A DNA stretch of 64,000 nt from BQJD01 sp964350265. GTDB taxonomy: Bacteria; Pseudomonadota; Gammaproteobacteria; Arenicellales; CAJQKF01. Made by a program: the position numbers and the translations under genes. Below, piece by piece: positions 49,439-60,232 of the stretch (position 1 is the first letter of the stretch; the number at the start of each line of letters is the position of its first letter). The notes below the pieces were generated by a model, which searched no databases, was not told the DNA's origin, and saw nothing but the letters and a program-made list of their open reading frames with translations. The stretch lies in the NCBI GenBank assembly GCA_964350265.1, contig CAYGJZ010000004.1, forward strand, positions 1 through 64,000. The letters run 5' to 3'.

Positions 49439-50398
49439 ATGAAAACCGCCATCGTCTACGATCCACGCTACCTCGAGCACGACACCGGCGCCGGCCACCC
49501 GGAACGCCCCGCCCGGCTGTCGCACACCATCGAAGCGCTGGCCGCGCAACCCTGGTTCGACCAGCTCGAGCAGGTGGCGCCGCGGCCCTGCGAACGCGCA
49601 TGGCTGGCCCAGGTGCACGACGACGCCTACCTCGAACGTGCCCGCCAGGCCTGTGCCCGCGCACCCTACCTCGACACCCCCGACGTGGCCATCGGCCCGT
49701 CCTCCTTCGAGGTGGCGACACTGGCCGCCGGCGGCGTGCTGGCACTGGCCGACGCGGTGGTCAGCGGTGCCGTGGACAACGGCTTTGCCCTGGTCCGTCC
49801 ACCAGGCCACCATGCCGAGCATGCCGAGGCCATGGGTTTTTGCCTGGTCAACAACATTGCCGTCACCGCCCGCTACCTGCAGCGTCACCACGGCCTCGAC
49901 AAGATCCTGGTGCTCGACTGGGACGTGCACCACGGCAACGGCACCCAGCACATCTTCGAGGAAGATCCCTCGGTGTTCTACGTCAGCCTGCACCAGTACC
50001 CGTGGTATCCCGGCACCGGCGCCTACCACGAGAACGGGCGCGGCGCCGGCGTCGGCGCCACGCTGAACTGCCCGATGCCCGGCGGCGCCGGCGACGACGA
50101 CTACCGCGTCGCCTTCAAGGACGTGGTGCTGCCGGCGGTGCGGCGCTTCGCCCCCGACGCGGTGCTGCTCTCGGCCGGCTTCGATGCCCATGCCGCCGAT
50201 CCGCTGGGCGACCTGCGCCTGTCCACCGGCTGCTTTCGCTGGATGACCGAGCGCATGCTGGAAGTGGCCGAGCAAAGCGCCGGCGGGCGGCTGGTGTCGC
50301 TGCTGGAGGGTGGCTACGACCTCGATGCGCTGGCCGCCTGCGTGGCCGCCCACGTCGAAACGCTGGCCGGCAGGCGCGCGCCGGACGAGACCGGCTGA
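49439..50398 (+). CDS. histone deacetylase family protein
   Basis: A 319-residue zinc deacetylase of the HDAC/AcuC/APAH superfamily. GAGHPERPARL, RPPGHHAEHAEAMGFCLVNNIAVTARYL (two active His), LVLDWDVHHGNGTQHIF (zinc Asp/His) and LLSAGFDAHAADPLGDLRLS (zinc Asp) contain all catalytic residues. The C-terminal SLLEGGYDLDALAACVAAHV is the usual lid Tyr. Substrates in bacteria include acetylpolyamines or acetyl-lysine proteins. ATG 49439; the region before it carries a -10-like element, not a ribosome site. Confidence 0.93.
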   Translation: MKTAIVYDPRYLEHDTGAGHPERPARLSHTIEALAAQPWFDQLEQVAPRPCERAWLAQVHDDAYLERARQACARAPYLDTPDVAIGPSSFEVATLAAGGVLALADAVVSGAVDNGFALVRPPGHHAEHAEAMGFCLVNNIAVTARYLQRHHGLDKILVLDWDVHHGNGTQHIFEEDPSVFYVSLHQYPWYPGTGAYHENGRGAGVGATLNCPMPGGAGDDDYRVAFKDVVLPAVRRFAPDAVLLSAGFDAHAADPLGDLRLSTGCFRWMTERMLEVAEQSAGGRLVSLLEGGYDLDALAACVAAHVETLAGRRAPDETG

Positions 50399-50509
50399 GC
50401 CGTCGACGCCTGCCCGGCGCCACCGCCCGCCGCCGCGGTTCGCGCGAGGCCCCGGCGCGGTGCTATGCTGTTCCCACCCAAGAGCAGGGCTACACAGGAG
50501 TTCGAGCAG

Positions 50510-50938
50510 ATGACTTTGGTAAACCAGGTGCTGAAGAAAAAGGGCCGGGATGTCTGGTCGGTGCGCCCGGACGACACGGTCTTCGAAGCCGTCAAGATGA
50601 TGGCGGAAAAAGGTGTCGGCGCATTGCTGGTCATGGATGGCGAGAGACTGGTGGGCATCATTTCCGAGCGCGACTACGCGCGCAAGATCATCCTCGAGGG
50701 CAAGGCCTCGCGGGATACCCCGGTGGCGGACATCATGACCCGCCAGGTGCTGTGCGTGTCTCCCGAGCGCACGGTGGATGAATGCATGGCGCTGATGAGC
50801 GACAAGCGCGCGCGCCACCTGCCGGTGGTGGAGGACAAGCACGTCGTCGGCGTGCTCTCCATCGGCGACCTGGTGAAGGTCACCATCGACGACCAGCAGG
50901 TGATGATCGACCAGCTCAAGCAGTACATCTCCGGCTGA
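50510..50938 (+). CDS. tandem CBS-domain protein
   Basis: A 142-residue stand-alone pair of CBS motifs forming one Bateman module: DDTVFEAVKMMAEKGVGALLVMDGERLVGIISERDYAR and ERTVDECMALMSDKRARHLPVVEDKHVVGVLSIGDLVK. These bind adenine nucleotides such as AMP or SAM and act as energy or ligand sensors; a partner protein is unknown. ATG 50510 follows AGGAG about ten bases upstream. A TATGCT -10-like element at 50463-50468 may drive it. Confidence 0.9.
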   Translation: MTLVNQVLKKKGRDVWSVRPDDTVFEAVKMMAEKGVGALLVMDGERLVGIISERDYARKIILEGKASRDTPVADIMTRQVLCVSPERTVDECMALMSDKRARHLPVVEDKHVVGVLSIGDLVKVTIDDQQVMIDQLKQYISG

Positions 50939-50943
50939 GCGAC

Positions 50944-50964
50944 GCCGGTCCGCGGACAGCCGGC
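50944..50964. terminator. hairpin between CBS gene and zntB
   Basis: GCCGG-TCCGCGGACAG-CCGGC, whose loop contains the palindrome GTCCGCGGAC. A two-tier stem in the gap between convergent genes, with no T-tract. Confidence 0.35.
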
Positions 50965-50987
50965 ACGGGCCTGCGCCGGACCGGGCG

Positions 50988-51962
50988 CTAGACCCAGCGA
51001 CGCCAGCGGAAGAACAGCACCTCGGCCAGGCCCACCGCCAGCAGCACGGCGGTGACCAGGGCGAAGCCCCACGGGCTGTCGGCCAGCGGCATGCCGCCGA
51101 CGTTGATGCCGAGCAGGCCGGTGACGAAGCCGAGCGGCAGGAAGATGCCGGCCACCACGGTCAGCACGTACATGCGGTTGTTGAGCTGGTCGGAGAGCCG
51201 GCTGGCCAGTTCCTCGGCGGTGACCGCGGCACGCTCGCGGGCGGCGTCGAGGTCTTCCACCAGCCGGGTCACGCGATCGGTCTCCTCGCGCAACTGCTGC
51301 AGCTGGCCGCCGCTGAGCCAGTCCACCCTGCCGTGGTAGAGCTGGTTCAGGGCATCGCGCTGCGGTGCCAGGTAGCGGCGCAGCACGATGATCTCCTGGC
51401 GCAGGTGCGACAGCTCGCCGCGCAGGGTCTTGTCCTCCACGTCCAGCACCCGCGCCTGCAGCAGGTCGACGCGATCTTCCACCGCGCCCACCGCGTCGGC
51501 GATGCGCGTCACCAGGTAGTGGACGACGTCGACCACGAACTCCCCCGCGTCCACCGGTCCGCGGCCCTGGGCCAGCGAGTCGCGCAGGTCGTCCAGCGAC
51601 ATCAGCCGGCGGCGACGCGAGCTGACCACCCGCCCCTGGCCGATGTAGAGGCGCAGCGCCACCATGTCCTCGCGCTCGGCGCCGGGGTTGAGGTTCACGC
51701 CGCGCAGTACCAGCAAAGTGCCACCCGGCATCGCCACGCAACGCGGACGGGTTTCCTCGGCGAGCAGGGCCTCGACCACCACCTCGTCGAGGCCGCTGCA
51801 GCGGCGCAGCCAGTCATGGGCCTGCTCGCTGCTGCGGTCCAGGTGCACCCAGGCCATGCCCTGGTCCGGGGGGTCCACCGTGATCCCGGGGGAGAACGGC
51901 TGGAAGCTGCCGCCGCCGCGGCCATCGAGCCACATCAGCGTGTTGGGGGCAATCGGTTGCAT
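50988..51962 (-). CDS. zntB: CorA-type zinc transporter ZntB
   Basis: A 324-residue 2-TM-GxN protein. A long cytoplasmic alpha/beta and stalk region (residues about 1-260, with LRQEIIVLRRYLAPQRDALNQLYHG) leads to two C-terminal helices. The pore signature is LLGINVGGMP, the ZntB form of the GMN motif. The helices are VLTVVAGIFLPLGFVTGLLGINV and ALVTAVLLAVGLAEVLFF. It transports zinc and is a homopentamer in the family. ATG 51962 has GAGG upstream. Confidence 0.92.
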   Translation of the reverse strand: MQPIAPNTLMWLDGRGGGSFQPFSPGITVDPPDQGMAWVHLDRSSEQAHDWLRRCSGLDEVVVEALLAEETRPRCVAMPGGTLLVLRGVNLNPGAEREDMVALRLYIGQGRVVSSRRRRLMSLDDLRDSLAQGRGPVDAGEFVVDVVHYLVTRIADAVGAVEDRVDLLQARVLDVEDKTLRGELSHLRQEIIVLRRYLAPQRDALNQLYHGRVDWLSGGQLQQLREETDRVTRLVEDLDAARERAAVTAEELASRLSDQLNNRMYVLTVVAGIFLPLGFVTGLLGINVGGMPLADSPWGFALVTAVLLAVGLAEVLFFRWRRWV

Positions 51963-52014
51963 GGCCGTACCTCGGCGGGTTGCGGTGGCTGTCGGCGAAC
52001 CGAACCGCCGCTGC

Positions 52015-52814
52015 TCAGGCAACGGGCGGGTCGGGGATGTCGGGCAGGGTCTCGTCGGCCATGCGCTGGAGCGTCTCGACGGTGGCCCGGGTCATCACCG
52101 GCTCGACGCCGAGGGCATCGAGCAGTTCCCCGGCGGCGCACATCTCGTGCAGCCGGCGCACCGCGTGGGGCTTGGTGCCGTTGACCAGCCGCGCCAGCAG
52201 GGCCTCGTCGGCCTGGCGCAGTTGCTCGGACATGTTGCGCCACAGCCAGTCGCCGACACCGGCGGCGTGCCCGGCGCGCATGGCCTCGATCAGCAGCGCC
52301 GCCAGGCCCTTCATCATCACCGAGCGCAGCAGCTTGCGACAGGCGGCGTCGCCGGCCTCCTCGCCGAGCTTCTCCACCGGCATGCCCAGCGCGGAGAAGG
52401 TCCTGGCGAAGGCGTCGGCACCGTCGCCGGACAGGCCGGCCGGCGTGCGCAGCCCCTTGCCGGGCACGGTGGAAAGCAGTGCCACGTCGACGAAGGCCAG
52501 GCCACGGCCGGCGGCGCGGGCCGCCAGCGACTTTTTCAGCGCCGGCGCGGCGGTGGCGAGATCGGCGTAGATGCTGCCGGGGTCGATGGCGTCCAGGGCC
52601 TGTTCCAGGGCCCGCGTGGCGTCGGCGGCGGCGGTGATGCCGAGCACGAAGTCGGCGCCGGACACCGCCTGGCGCGGATCGGGCAGGCGCGACACCCCGG
52701 CCGGGGTGGCCACCGGCGCCGGGTCGAAGCCACGCACCTCGATCCCGGCGGCGGCGAGGTCGGCGGCAATCAGCGAGCCGGCTTCGCCGAGGCCGAACAC
52801 CGCCATGACGCCGC

Positions 52815-52818
<4 letters not shown>
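52015..52818 (-). CDS. NAD(P)-dependent beta-hydroxyacid dehydrogenase-like protein (DUF1932 type)
   Basis: A 267-residue protein with an N-terminal Rossmann domain (VMAVFGLGEAGSLIAADLAAAG, GFDPAPV) and an all-helical C-terminal domain with KLLRSVMMKGLAALLIEAMRAGHAAG and HEMCAAGELLDALGVEP. This matches the 6-phosphogluconate/3-hydroxyisobutyrate group with the DUF1932 C-terminus. KLLRSVMMKGL contains the Lys normally used for catalysis. The substrate is unknown. ATG 52818 overlaps the pcaF stop (ATGA), so it belongs to the aromatic-degradation unit. Confidence 0.82.
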
Positions 52819-54020
<1,202 letters not shown>

Positions 54021-54058
54021 GGTCAGTTCCGCGTTGACGAGGCGCCGTCGCGGCGTCC

Positions 54059-54853
54059 TCAGGGAACCAGCTCGTTGCGCTGGAAGAATGCCTGCATCAA
54101 GGCCACCAGCACCTCGGGCTGGTCGATGCAGGGCAGGTGACCGGCGTCGTCGATGACGTGGAACTCCGACTCGTCGATCAGGTCGGACAGGCCCTTGACC
54201 AGCGCCGGCGGTGTCGAGCCGTCCTCGTTGCCGACCACCACCAGCGCCGGCACCGACAGTCCATCGGTATCGTCGGTGAGGTCGGCGTCGCGGATCGCCA
54301 TCATGGTGCCGAGATAGCCGGCCAGCGGCGTGCGTACCAGCATGTTGCGCCAGCCGGCCAGCTCGGCATCGTTGCGCGCCAGGCTGGCACGGGTGAACCA
54401 GCGCTGCATGGTGCCGTCGGCCAGCGCCTCGATGCCGCCCTCGCGCACCGCCTCGATGCGTGCCGTCCAGGTATCGTGGTCGCCGATCCGCGCGGCGGTG
54501 TCGCACAGCACCAGCGCCACCACCCGCGGGTCCCGCGCCGCCACGCCCTGGGCGATCATGCCGCCCACCGAGTCGCCGCAGACGATGGCCCGCTCCACGC
54601 CGAGGCCATCCATCAGCGCGACCACGTCGTCGACGTGGTCGTCGAGGCGGTAGGGCGGCGGTGGCGCATCGCTCAGGCCGTGGCCGCGCTTGTCGTAGAG
54701 CACCACGTGGAAGTCGTCGGCGAAGGCCGGGGCGACCTTCGACCAGATACGCAGGTCGGTACCCAGCGAGTTGCTGAACACCAGCGCGGTGCGCCCGGCG
54801 TCGCCGTGTGCCTGGTAGTGCAGGGCCACCGGTCCGGATCGTAGAAAGGGCAT
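54059..54853 (-). CDS. pcaD: 3-oxoadipate enol-lactonase
   Basis: A 264-residue alpha/beta-hydrolase. ALVFSNSLGTDLRIWSKVAPAF and the nucleophile elbow CGDSVGGMIAQGVAARDP (GxSxG variant GDSVGG) match PcaD. VVVGNEDGSTPPALV carries the Asp and VIDDAGHLPCIDQPE the His. It hydrolyses beta-ketoadipate enol-lactone, one step before CoA activation. Together with PcaF it covers the end of the protocatechuate/catechol route, though PcaIJ and the ring-cleavage enzymes are outside this window. Start ATG 54853 (MPFLRSG). Confidence 0.88.
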   Translation of the reverse strand: MPFLRSGPVALHYQAHGDAGRTALVFSNSLGTDLRIWSKVAPAFADDFHVVLYDKRGHGLSDAPPPPYRLDDHVDDVVALMDGLGVERAIVCGDSVGGMIAQGVAARDPRVVALVLCDTAARIGDHDTWTARIEAVREGGIEALADGTMQRWFTRASLARNDAELAGWRNMLVRTPLAGYLGTMMAIRDADLTDDTDGLSVPALVVVGNEDGSTPPALVKGLSDLIDESEFHVIDDAGHLPCIDQPEVLVALMQAFFQRNELVP

Positions 54854-54910
54854 GGGATGGGCCGAGGTGCGGGTTGTCGGTTCGCGGGCGTCGCCGCTCG
54901 CGGTCACGGA

Positions 54911-54930
54911 CCGCACTATACAAAATATCG
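54911..54930. promoter_or_regulatory. AT-rich divergent promoter between pcaD and the RND operon
   Basis: CCGCACTATACAAAATATCG stands out in GC-rich surroundings. On the minus strand it gives TATAGT (5 of 6), placing a start point about 55 nt before pcaD. A separate plus-strand TACACT (54976-54981) lies nearer the RND adaptor gene. A regulator for either side is not encoded next door. Confidence 0.4.
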
Positions 54931-55013
54931 CGGTGGCCCGGCGAGGGCGCGGCGGCGACGGTCACGGGATTGGGCTACACTTGGCCGCGAAGAACAAACA
55001 CGATCGGTTAGCC

Positions 55014-56111
55014 ATGTTCCGTACCGCCGTACTCGCCGCGCTCTCCGCGGGGCTTCTCCATGCCTGTTCCGAAGCACCCGCACCGGTGGAGCTGCCGCCA
55101 CCGTCGGTGGGGGTGCACGTGGTCGCGCCGGACACCCTGACCATCCACCGCGAGTTCATCGGTCGCACCGATGCCCCGGACCGGGTGGAACTGCGCGCGC
55201 GGGTCTCCGGCATCCTCGAGGCTCGCGACTTCGACGAGGGTGGCGAGGTGGAACGCGGCCAGGTGCTGTTCCGGATCGAGCGGGACACCTACCAGGCGCT
55301 GGTCCAGCAGGCCGCCGCCAGCGTGGAGTCGGCCAAGGCCACGGTGTCCGATGCCGAGGTGCAGCTTGCGCGCATGGAACGCCTCAGCGTCAACCGCAAT
55401 GTCAGCGAGCAGGATGTCGATGCGGCCCGCGCCGCCGCCGAGGTCGCCCGCGCCGCGCTGAAGGGCGCCGAGGCGGCGCTGCAGCAGGCCGAGCTTGACC
55501 TCGGCCGCACCGCCATCGACGCGCCGGTCTCCGGCCGCATCGGCGAGGCCGAGATCGACGTCGGCAACCTGGTCGGACCGGACAGCGGCGTGCTGGCCAC
55601 CATCGTCTCGCTGGACCCGATCCACGTGCGCTTCACCCTGAGCGACGTCGAGTACCTCGCCTTCCGCCGCGACAGCCAGGCCGGCGAGGCGCCGCCGGAC
55701 ATCGCCCCGCGGCTGCGCCTGTCCGACGGCGAGGACTACCCGCACCCGGGCCGGCTGCAGATGCTGGCCAACGAGATCGACCCCGGCACCGGCACCATCA
55801 CCGCGCGGGCGGTGTTTGCCAACCCCGACAAGCTGCTGCGCCCGGGCCAGTTCGTCACCGTGGTCTTCGAGGGCACCACCGGCGAGGCCGTGCTGATGGC
55901 GCCGCAGTCGGCGGTCCTCGCCGGCCAGGACGGCCACAGCGTGCTGGTGGTGGGCGACGACGACGTGGTCGAGCAGCGCGTGGTGAGCGTGGGCGAGGTC
56001 GACGGCGACATGCAGGTGATCACCGCCGGCCTCGAGGCCGGCGAGCGACTGGTGGTCAACGGGCTGCAGAAGGTGCGCCCCGGCCAGCCGGTCAACGTGA
56101 TCGATCGCTGA
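55014..56111 (+). CDS. RND efflux periplasmic adaptor (lipoprotein)
   Basis: A 365-residue membrane-fusion protein. The N-terminal lipobox is LLHAC (Cys-18), anchoring it to the inner membrane. RVELRARVSGILEARDFDEGGEVERGQVLFRIERD is the first lipoyl half, an alpha-helical hairpin follows (AAASVESAKATVSDAEVQLARMERL), then DAPVSGRIGEAEIDVGNLV is the second half. The barrel and C-terminal domain follow. It pairs with the pump gene 12 bases downstream. No outer-membrane channel gene adjoins. Confidence 0.92.
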   Translation: MFRTAVLAALSAGLLHACSEAPAPVELPPPSVGVHVVAPDTLTIHREFIGRTDAPDRVELRARVSGILEARDFDEGGEVERGQVLFRIERDTYQALVQQAAASVESAKATVSDAEVQLARMERLSVNRNVSEQDVDAARAAAEVARAALKGAEAALQQAELDLGRTAIDAPVSGRIGEAEIDVGNLVGPDSGVLATIVSLDPIHVRFTLSDVEYLAFRRDSQAGEAPPDIAPRLRLSDGEDYPHPGRLQMLANEIDPGTGTITARAVFANPDKLLRPGQFVTVVFEGTTGEAVLMAPQSAVLAGQDGHSVLVVGDDDVVEQRVVSVGEVDGDMQVITAGLEAGERLVVNGLQKVRPGQPVNVIDR

Positions 56112-56123
56112 CGGCCCGCCATC

Positions 56124-59100
56124 GTGTTCAGCCAGTTCTTCATCCACCGGCCGAAGTTCGCCTTCGTCATCTCCATCGTCATCACCCTGGTCGGCCTGCT
56201 CGCGCTCAACGCCCTGCCGATTGCGCAGTTCCCGCAGATCACGCCGCCCACCGTGCAGGTCAACGCGGTCTACCCCGGCGCCAATGCCGAGGTGGTGGAG
56301 GAAACCGTGGCGGCGCCGCTGGAGGCGGAGATCAACGGTGTCGAGGACATGATCTACCTGTCCTCGAAGTCCGCCAACGACGGCTCGATGTCGATCACCG
56401 TGACCTTCGACGTCGGCACCGACGCCGACCTGGCCGCGGTCAACGTGCAGAACCGGGTGGCGGCGGCCACCTCGCGGCTGCCGGAGGAAGTGGTCCGCCA
56501 GGGCGTGACCACGCGCAAGACCTCCACCGACATGGTGCTGGTGATCAACCTGTCCTCCCCCGGCGGCACCTACGACGGCCTGTTCCTGTCCAACTATGCC
56601 GCCATCAACGTCCGCGATGCCCTCTCGCGGGTGCCCGGCGTGGCCGAGGCGTCGATCCTCGGCGAACTGTCCTATTCCATGCGCATCTGGCTCGATCCGC
56701 AGCGCATGGCCAGCTTCGGCATCACCACCACCGACATCATCCAGGCACTCGACGAGCAGAACGTGCAGGTGCCGGCCGGCAAGATCGGCGCACCGCCGCT
56801 CACCGAGAACCAGTCGTTCACCTACACCGTGGTCACCCGCGGCCGCCTGGCCGACGCCGCGGAGTTCGCCGAGATCATGCTGCGGGTTGCCGCCGACGGC
56901 TCCCGCGTCACCCTCGGCGACGTCGCCCGGGTGGAGCTGGGCGCGGCCTCCTACGAGGCCTATGGCCGGCTCAACGGTGCCCCGGCGGTGGTCATGGGGG
57001 TCTACCAGTTGCCCGACGCCAACGCCCTGGAGGTGGCCGACGCGGTGGCGGCGGAACTGGAATCGCTGTCCGCGCGTTTTCCGCCCGACCTCGCCCACAG
57101 CATTCTGTACGACACCACCCGCTACGTGCGCATCTCCATCCGCGAGGTGGTGGTGACCCTGCTGCAGGCGCTGGTGCTGGTGGTGCTGGTGGTGTTCGTC
57201 TTCCTCGGCGACTGGCGTTCCACCCTGATCCCCGGCATCGCCGTGCCGGTTTCCCTGGTCGGCACCTTCGCGGTGCTGCTGGTGGCCGGCTTCTCGCTCA
57301 ATACCATCGTGCTGTTCGCGCTGATCCTGGCCATCGGCATCGTCGTTGACGACGCCATCGTGGTGGTGGAGAACGCCCAGCGTCACATCGCCGAGGGCCG
57401 CGCGCCGGCCGAGGCCACCGCGCTGGCCATGCGCGAGGTCAGCGGGCCGGTGGTGGCCACCACCCTGGTGCTGCTGGCGGTGTTCGTGCCGGTGGCACTG
57501 ATGCCCGGCATCACCGGCGAGCTGTACCGGCAGTTCGCGGTGACCATCTCCGCGGCGGTGGCGATCTCCTCGATCAACGCGCTGACCCTGAGCCCGGCGC
57601 TGTGCGCGGTGCTGCTCAAGCCGCAGGGCGAAGGCGCGCGCTGGCACCAGGGCTTCAACCGCCTGTTCGGCCGCCTGACCGGCGTCTACGTGCGCACCAC
57701 CGGCCTGCTGGTGCGCCGCGTCGTGGTCACCCTGGCCATTCTCGCCGCGGTGCTCGGCGGTAGCTGGCAACTGTTCAGCAGCCTGCCCAGCGCCTTCCTG
57801 CCGAACGAGGACCAGGGAGCCTTCATGGTCGACCTGACCCTGCCCGACGGCGCCTCGCTGAACCGTACCGAAGCGGTGCTGGCCGATGTCGAGCGCCAGT
57901 TGCTGGCCATACCCGGTGTCACCGACGTGATGTCGGTGCCGGGCTTCAGCCTGCTCAACGGCGCCCTGTCCTCGAACACCGCCTTCGCCATCGGCATCCT
58001 CGACGACTGGGACAACCGCACCGAGCCGGAACTGGCGCTCGCCACCATCATGGGCCGCCTGCAGGGCATTGCCCTGGCCCTGCCCGATGCCCGCATGCTG
58101 CCCTTCGTGCCGCCGCCGATCCCCGGGCTCGGCTCCACCTCCGGCTTCGAGTTCGTCCTCCAGGACCGCGCCGGCGGCACCCCGGCCGACCTGCAGGCGG
58201 CGCTGAACGGCCTGCTGGTGGCGGCCAACGGCTCGCCGCGGCTGAGCCAGGTGTACTCGACCTTCTCCACCGCCTCGCCACGCATCTGGCTGGACATCGA
58301 CCGCGCCAAGGCGAAGACCCTGGGCGTGCCGCTGGGCGAGGTCTTCACCACCCTGCAGGCACAGCTCGGCGGTGTCTACGTGAACGACTTCAACCGCGGC
58401 GGGCGCGTCTACCGGGTCATGGCCCAGGCCGACGCCGAGCACCGCAACGCACCGGAGGACATCGGCCGGCTGTACGTGCGCAACCAGGCCGGCGAGATGG
58501 TGCCGCTGTCCACCCTGGTCAGCTTCAACACCATCACCGGACCGGACATCATCAACCGTTACAACCTGTTTCGCTCGGCCACCATCAGCGGCAATGCCGC
58601 TGCCGGCACCAGCTCCGGCGACGCCATTGCCGAGATGACCGCGGTCGCCGGACAGGCGCTGCCCGAAACCATGGGCTTTGCCTGGACCGGCATGTCCTAC
58701 CAGGAAATCCGCGCCGCCGGCCAGACCACCATCATCCTTCTGCTGTCGCTGGTCTTCGTCTACCTGTTCCTGGTGGCCCAGTACGAGAGCTGGTCGATCC
58801 CGCTGTCGGTGCTGCTGTCGGTGCCGGTGGCCATCCTCGGCGCGCTGGCAACCATCGCCCTGGTCGGCATGCCGGTGAACCTGTACACCCAGATCGGCCT
58901 GCTGATGCTGGTCGGCCTCGCCTCCAAGAACGCCATCCTCATCGTCGAGTTCGCCAGTTCCCTGCGCCGCGAAGGGCATGCCATCGTCGATGCCGCCCTC
59001 GGTGCCGCGGAGCTGCGCTTCCGCGCGGTGATGATGACCGCGGTGTCGTTCATCCTCGGCGTGCTGCCGCTGGTCTTCGCCAGCGGTGCGGGTGCGGCCA

Positions 59101-59255
59101 GCCGGGTCTCCATCGGCCTGGCGGTGTTCGGCGGCATGCTGGCGGCCACCGTGTTCGGCGTGGTGCTGGTACCGCCGCTGTACCGGGTGGTGCAGTCAGC
59201 GCGCGAACGCGCCCACGGCGCGCCGCGCGACGACCAGGTCAGCGGTACAGGGTGA
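56124..59255 (+). CDS. RND multidrug efflux permease, AcrB-like HAE1 type
   Basis: A 1043-residue inner-membrane pump with 12 helices and two large periplasmic loops. FIHRPKFAFVISIVITLVGLLAL starts the chain. LAIGIVVDDAIVVVENAQRHIAEG has the conserved proton-relay Asp pair in helix 4, and GLASKNAILIVEFA is helix 10/11. YQEIRAAGQTTIILLLSLVFVYLFLVAQYESW is typical HAE1. Substrates are unknown, probably hydrophobic drugs or solvents. Start GTG 56124. The last 17 bases overlap the convergent dehydrogenase. Confidence 0.94.
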   Translation: MFSQFFIHRPKFAFVISIVITLVGLLALNALPIAQFPQITPPTVQVNAVYPGANAEVVEETVAAPLEAEINGVEDMIYLSSKSANDGSMSITVTFDVGTDADLAAVNVQNRVAAATSRLPEEVVRQGVTTRKTSTDMVLVINLSSPGGTYDGLFLSNYAAINVRDALSRVPGVAEASILGELSYSMRIWLDPQRMASFGITTTDIIQALDEQNVQVPAGKIGAPPLTENQSFTYTVVTRGRLADAAEFAEIMLRVAADGSRVTLGDVARVELGAASYEAYGRLNGAPAVVMGVYQLPDANALEVADAVAAELESLSARFPPDLAHSILYDTTRYVRISIREVVVTLLQALVLVVLVVFVFLGDWRSTLIPGIAVPVSLVGTFAVLLVAGFSLNTIVLFALILAIGIVVDDAIVVVENAQRHIAEGRAPAEATALAMREVSGPVVATTLVLLAVFVPVALMPGITGELYRQFAVTISAAVAISSINALTLSPALCAVLLKPQGEGARWHQGFNRLFGRLTGVYVRTTGLLVRRVVVTLAILAAVLGGSWQLFSSLPSAFLPNEDQGAFMVDLTLPDGASLNRTEAVLADVERQLLAIPGVTDVMSVPGFSLLNGALSSNTAFAIGILDDWDNRTEPELALATIMGRLQGIALALPDARMLPFVPPPIPGLGSTSGFEFVLQDRAGGTPADLQAALNGLLVAANGSPRLSQVYSTFSTASPRIWLDIDRAKAKTLGVPLGEVFTTLQAQLGGVYVNDFNRGGRVYRVMAQADAEHRNAPEDIGRLYVRNQAGEMVPLSTLVSFNTITGPDIINRYNLFRSATISGNAAAGTSSGDAIAEMTAVAGQALPETMGFAWTGMSYQEIRAAGQTTIILLLSLVFVYLFLVAQYESWSIPLSVLLSVPVAILGALATIALVGMPVNLYTQIGLLMLVGLASKNAILIVEFASSLRREGHAIVDAALGAAELRFRAVMMTAVSFILGVLPLVFASGAGAASRVSIGLAVFGGMLAATVFGVVLVPPLYRVVQSARERAHGAPRDDQVSGTG

Positions 59256-60123
59256 ACAGGGCCGAGTGGTCGAGGTCGGCGCCGCCGGCGTCGATGACGC
59301 GGTCGTAGAGGTCACGGCACAGGTCGGTCACCGGCAGATCGAGGCCGAGCTGGCCCGCCAGGTCGAGGGCCTGGGCGAGATCCTTGCGCTGGGTGGCGCA
59401 GCGACCGCCGGGAACGAAGTTGTCGGTCTGCATGCGCTCGCCGTGCACCTCGAGGATGCGCGAGGAGGCGAAGCCGCCGGCCAGCGCCTCGCGCACCTTG
59501 CCGACGTCGGCGCCGGCCCGCCCGGCCAGTGCCAACGCCTCGGATACCGCCGCGATGGTCAGCCCGACGATGACCTGGTTGGCGGCCTTGGCGATCTGCC
59601 CGGCACCGCTGTCGCCGACCCGGGTGACCCGCGCGCCGAGCACCTCGAACAACGGCATCGCCCGCTGCACCGACGCCTCGGTGCCACCGGCCATGATCGA
59701 CAGGTTGCCCTGCTCGGCGCCGATGACGCCGCCGGAAACCGGGGCATCGATGAACTCGGCGCCGGCATCACGCACCACCTCCGCCAGCGCCCGCGTGGCC
59801 GCCACCGCGGTGGTGCCCATGTCGATCACCAGCGCACCGGGAGACAGCGACTCGAGGATGCCGTCGGCACCCTGCACGACCTGTTCCACGGTGGCCGTAT
59901 CGGCCAGCATGCAGATAACGATGTCGGCCCCCGCCGCCAGCCGCGCCGGGGTCTGGTGAACCCGCGCGGCATCGCCGTTGACCGCCGCCAGCGCCTTCTC
60001 GGCGGTGCGGTTGTAGACGCCGACGTCGAAGCCGGCGGCCAGCAGGCGGCGCGCCATCGGCGTGCCCATCAGCCCGGTGCCGGCCAGCCCCACGCGCTCA
60101 GTTCGGTTGTTGCCGTTTGCCAT
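59239..60123 (-). CDS. NAD(P)-dependent beta-hydroxyacid dehydrogenase (GarR/HIBADH family)
   Basis: A 294-residue enzyme with GLAGTGLMGTPMARRLLAAGFDVGVYNRTAEK (NAD motif). VIDMGTTAVAATRAL, FIDAPVSGGVIGAEQGNLSIMAGG and the catalytic Lys in GQIAKAANQVIVGLTIAAVSEAL follow. The C-terminus has CATQRKDLAQALDLAGQLG. It is a tartronate-semialdehyde or 3-hydroxyisobutyrate dehydrogenase-like protein; specificity is not visible. It is convergent with the RND gene. ATG 60123 has AGGGGAC immediately upstream. Confidence 0.9.
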   Translation of the reverse strand: MANGNNRTERVGLAGTGLMGTPMARRLLAAGFDVGVYNRTAEKALAAVNGDAARVHQTPARLAAGADIVICMLADTATVEQVVQGADGILESLSPGALVIDMGTTAVAATRALAEVVRDAGAEFIDAPVSGGVIGAEQGNLSIMAGGTEASVQRAMPLFEVLGARVTRVGDSGAGQIAKAANQVIVGLTIAAVSEALALAGRAGADVGKVREALAGGFASSRILEVHGERMQTDNFVPGGRCATQRKDLAQALDLAGQLGLDLPVTDLCRDLYDRVIDAGGADLDHSALFTLYR

Positions 60124-60232
60124 GTCCCCTGGTCCCCTGGTGTGCCGCCCCCGCGGCGTTCCCCGCTATTCTACCGCGCATTGTCCCCGGCCAGCTTGCC
60201 GGCGACGGTTGCGCTCCACTATGATCCATCGA

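Noticed and set aside
55008..58979. Very long open frame (over 1300 codons) antisense to the RND permease
   Set aside because: High-GC codon structure of the sense gene removes stops from the antisense frame. The translation is His/Gly/Asp-rich low-complexity text with no domain and no ribosome site. The sense RND gene explains the region.
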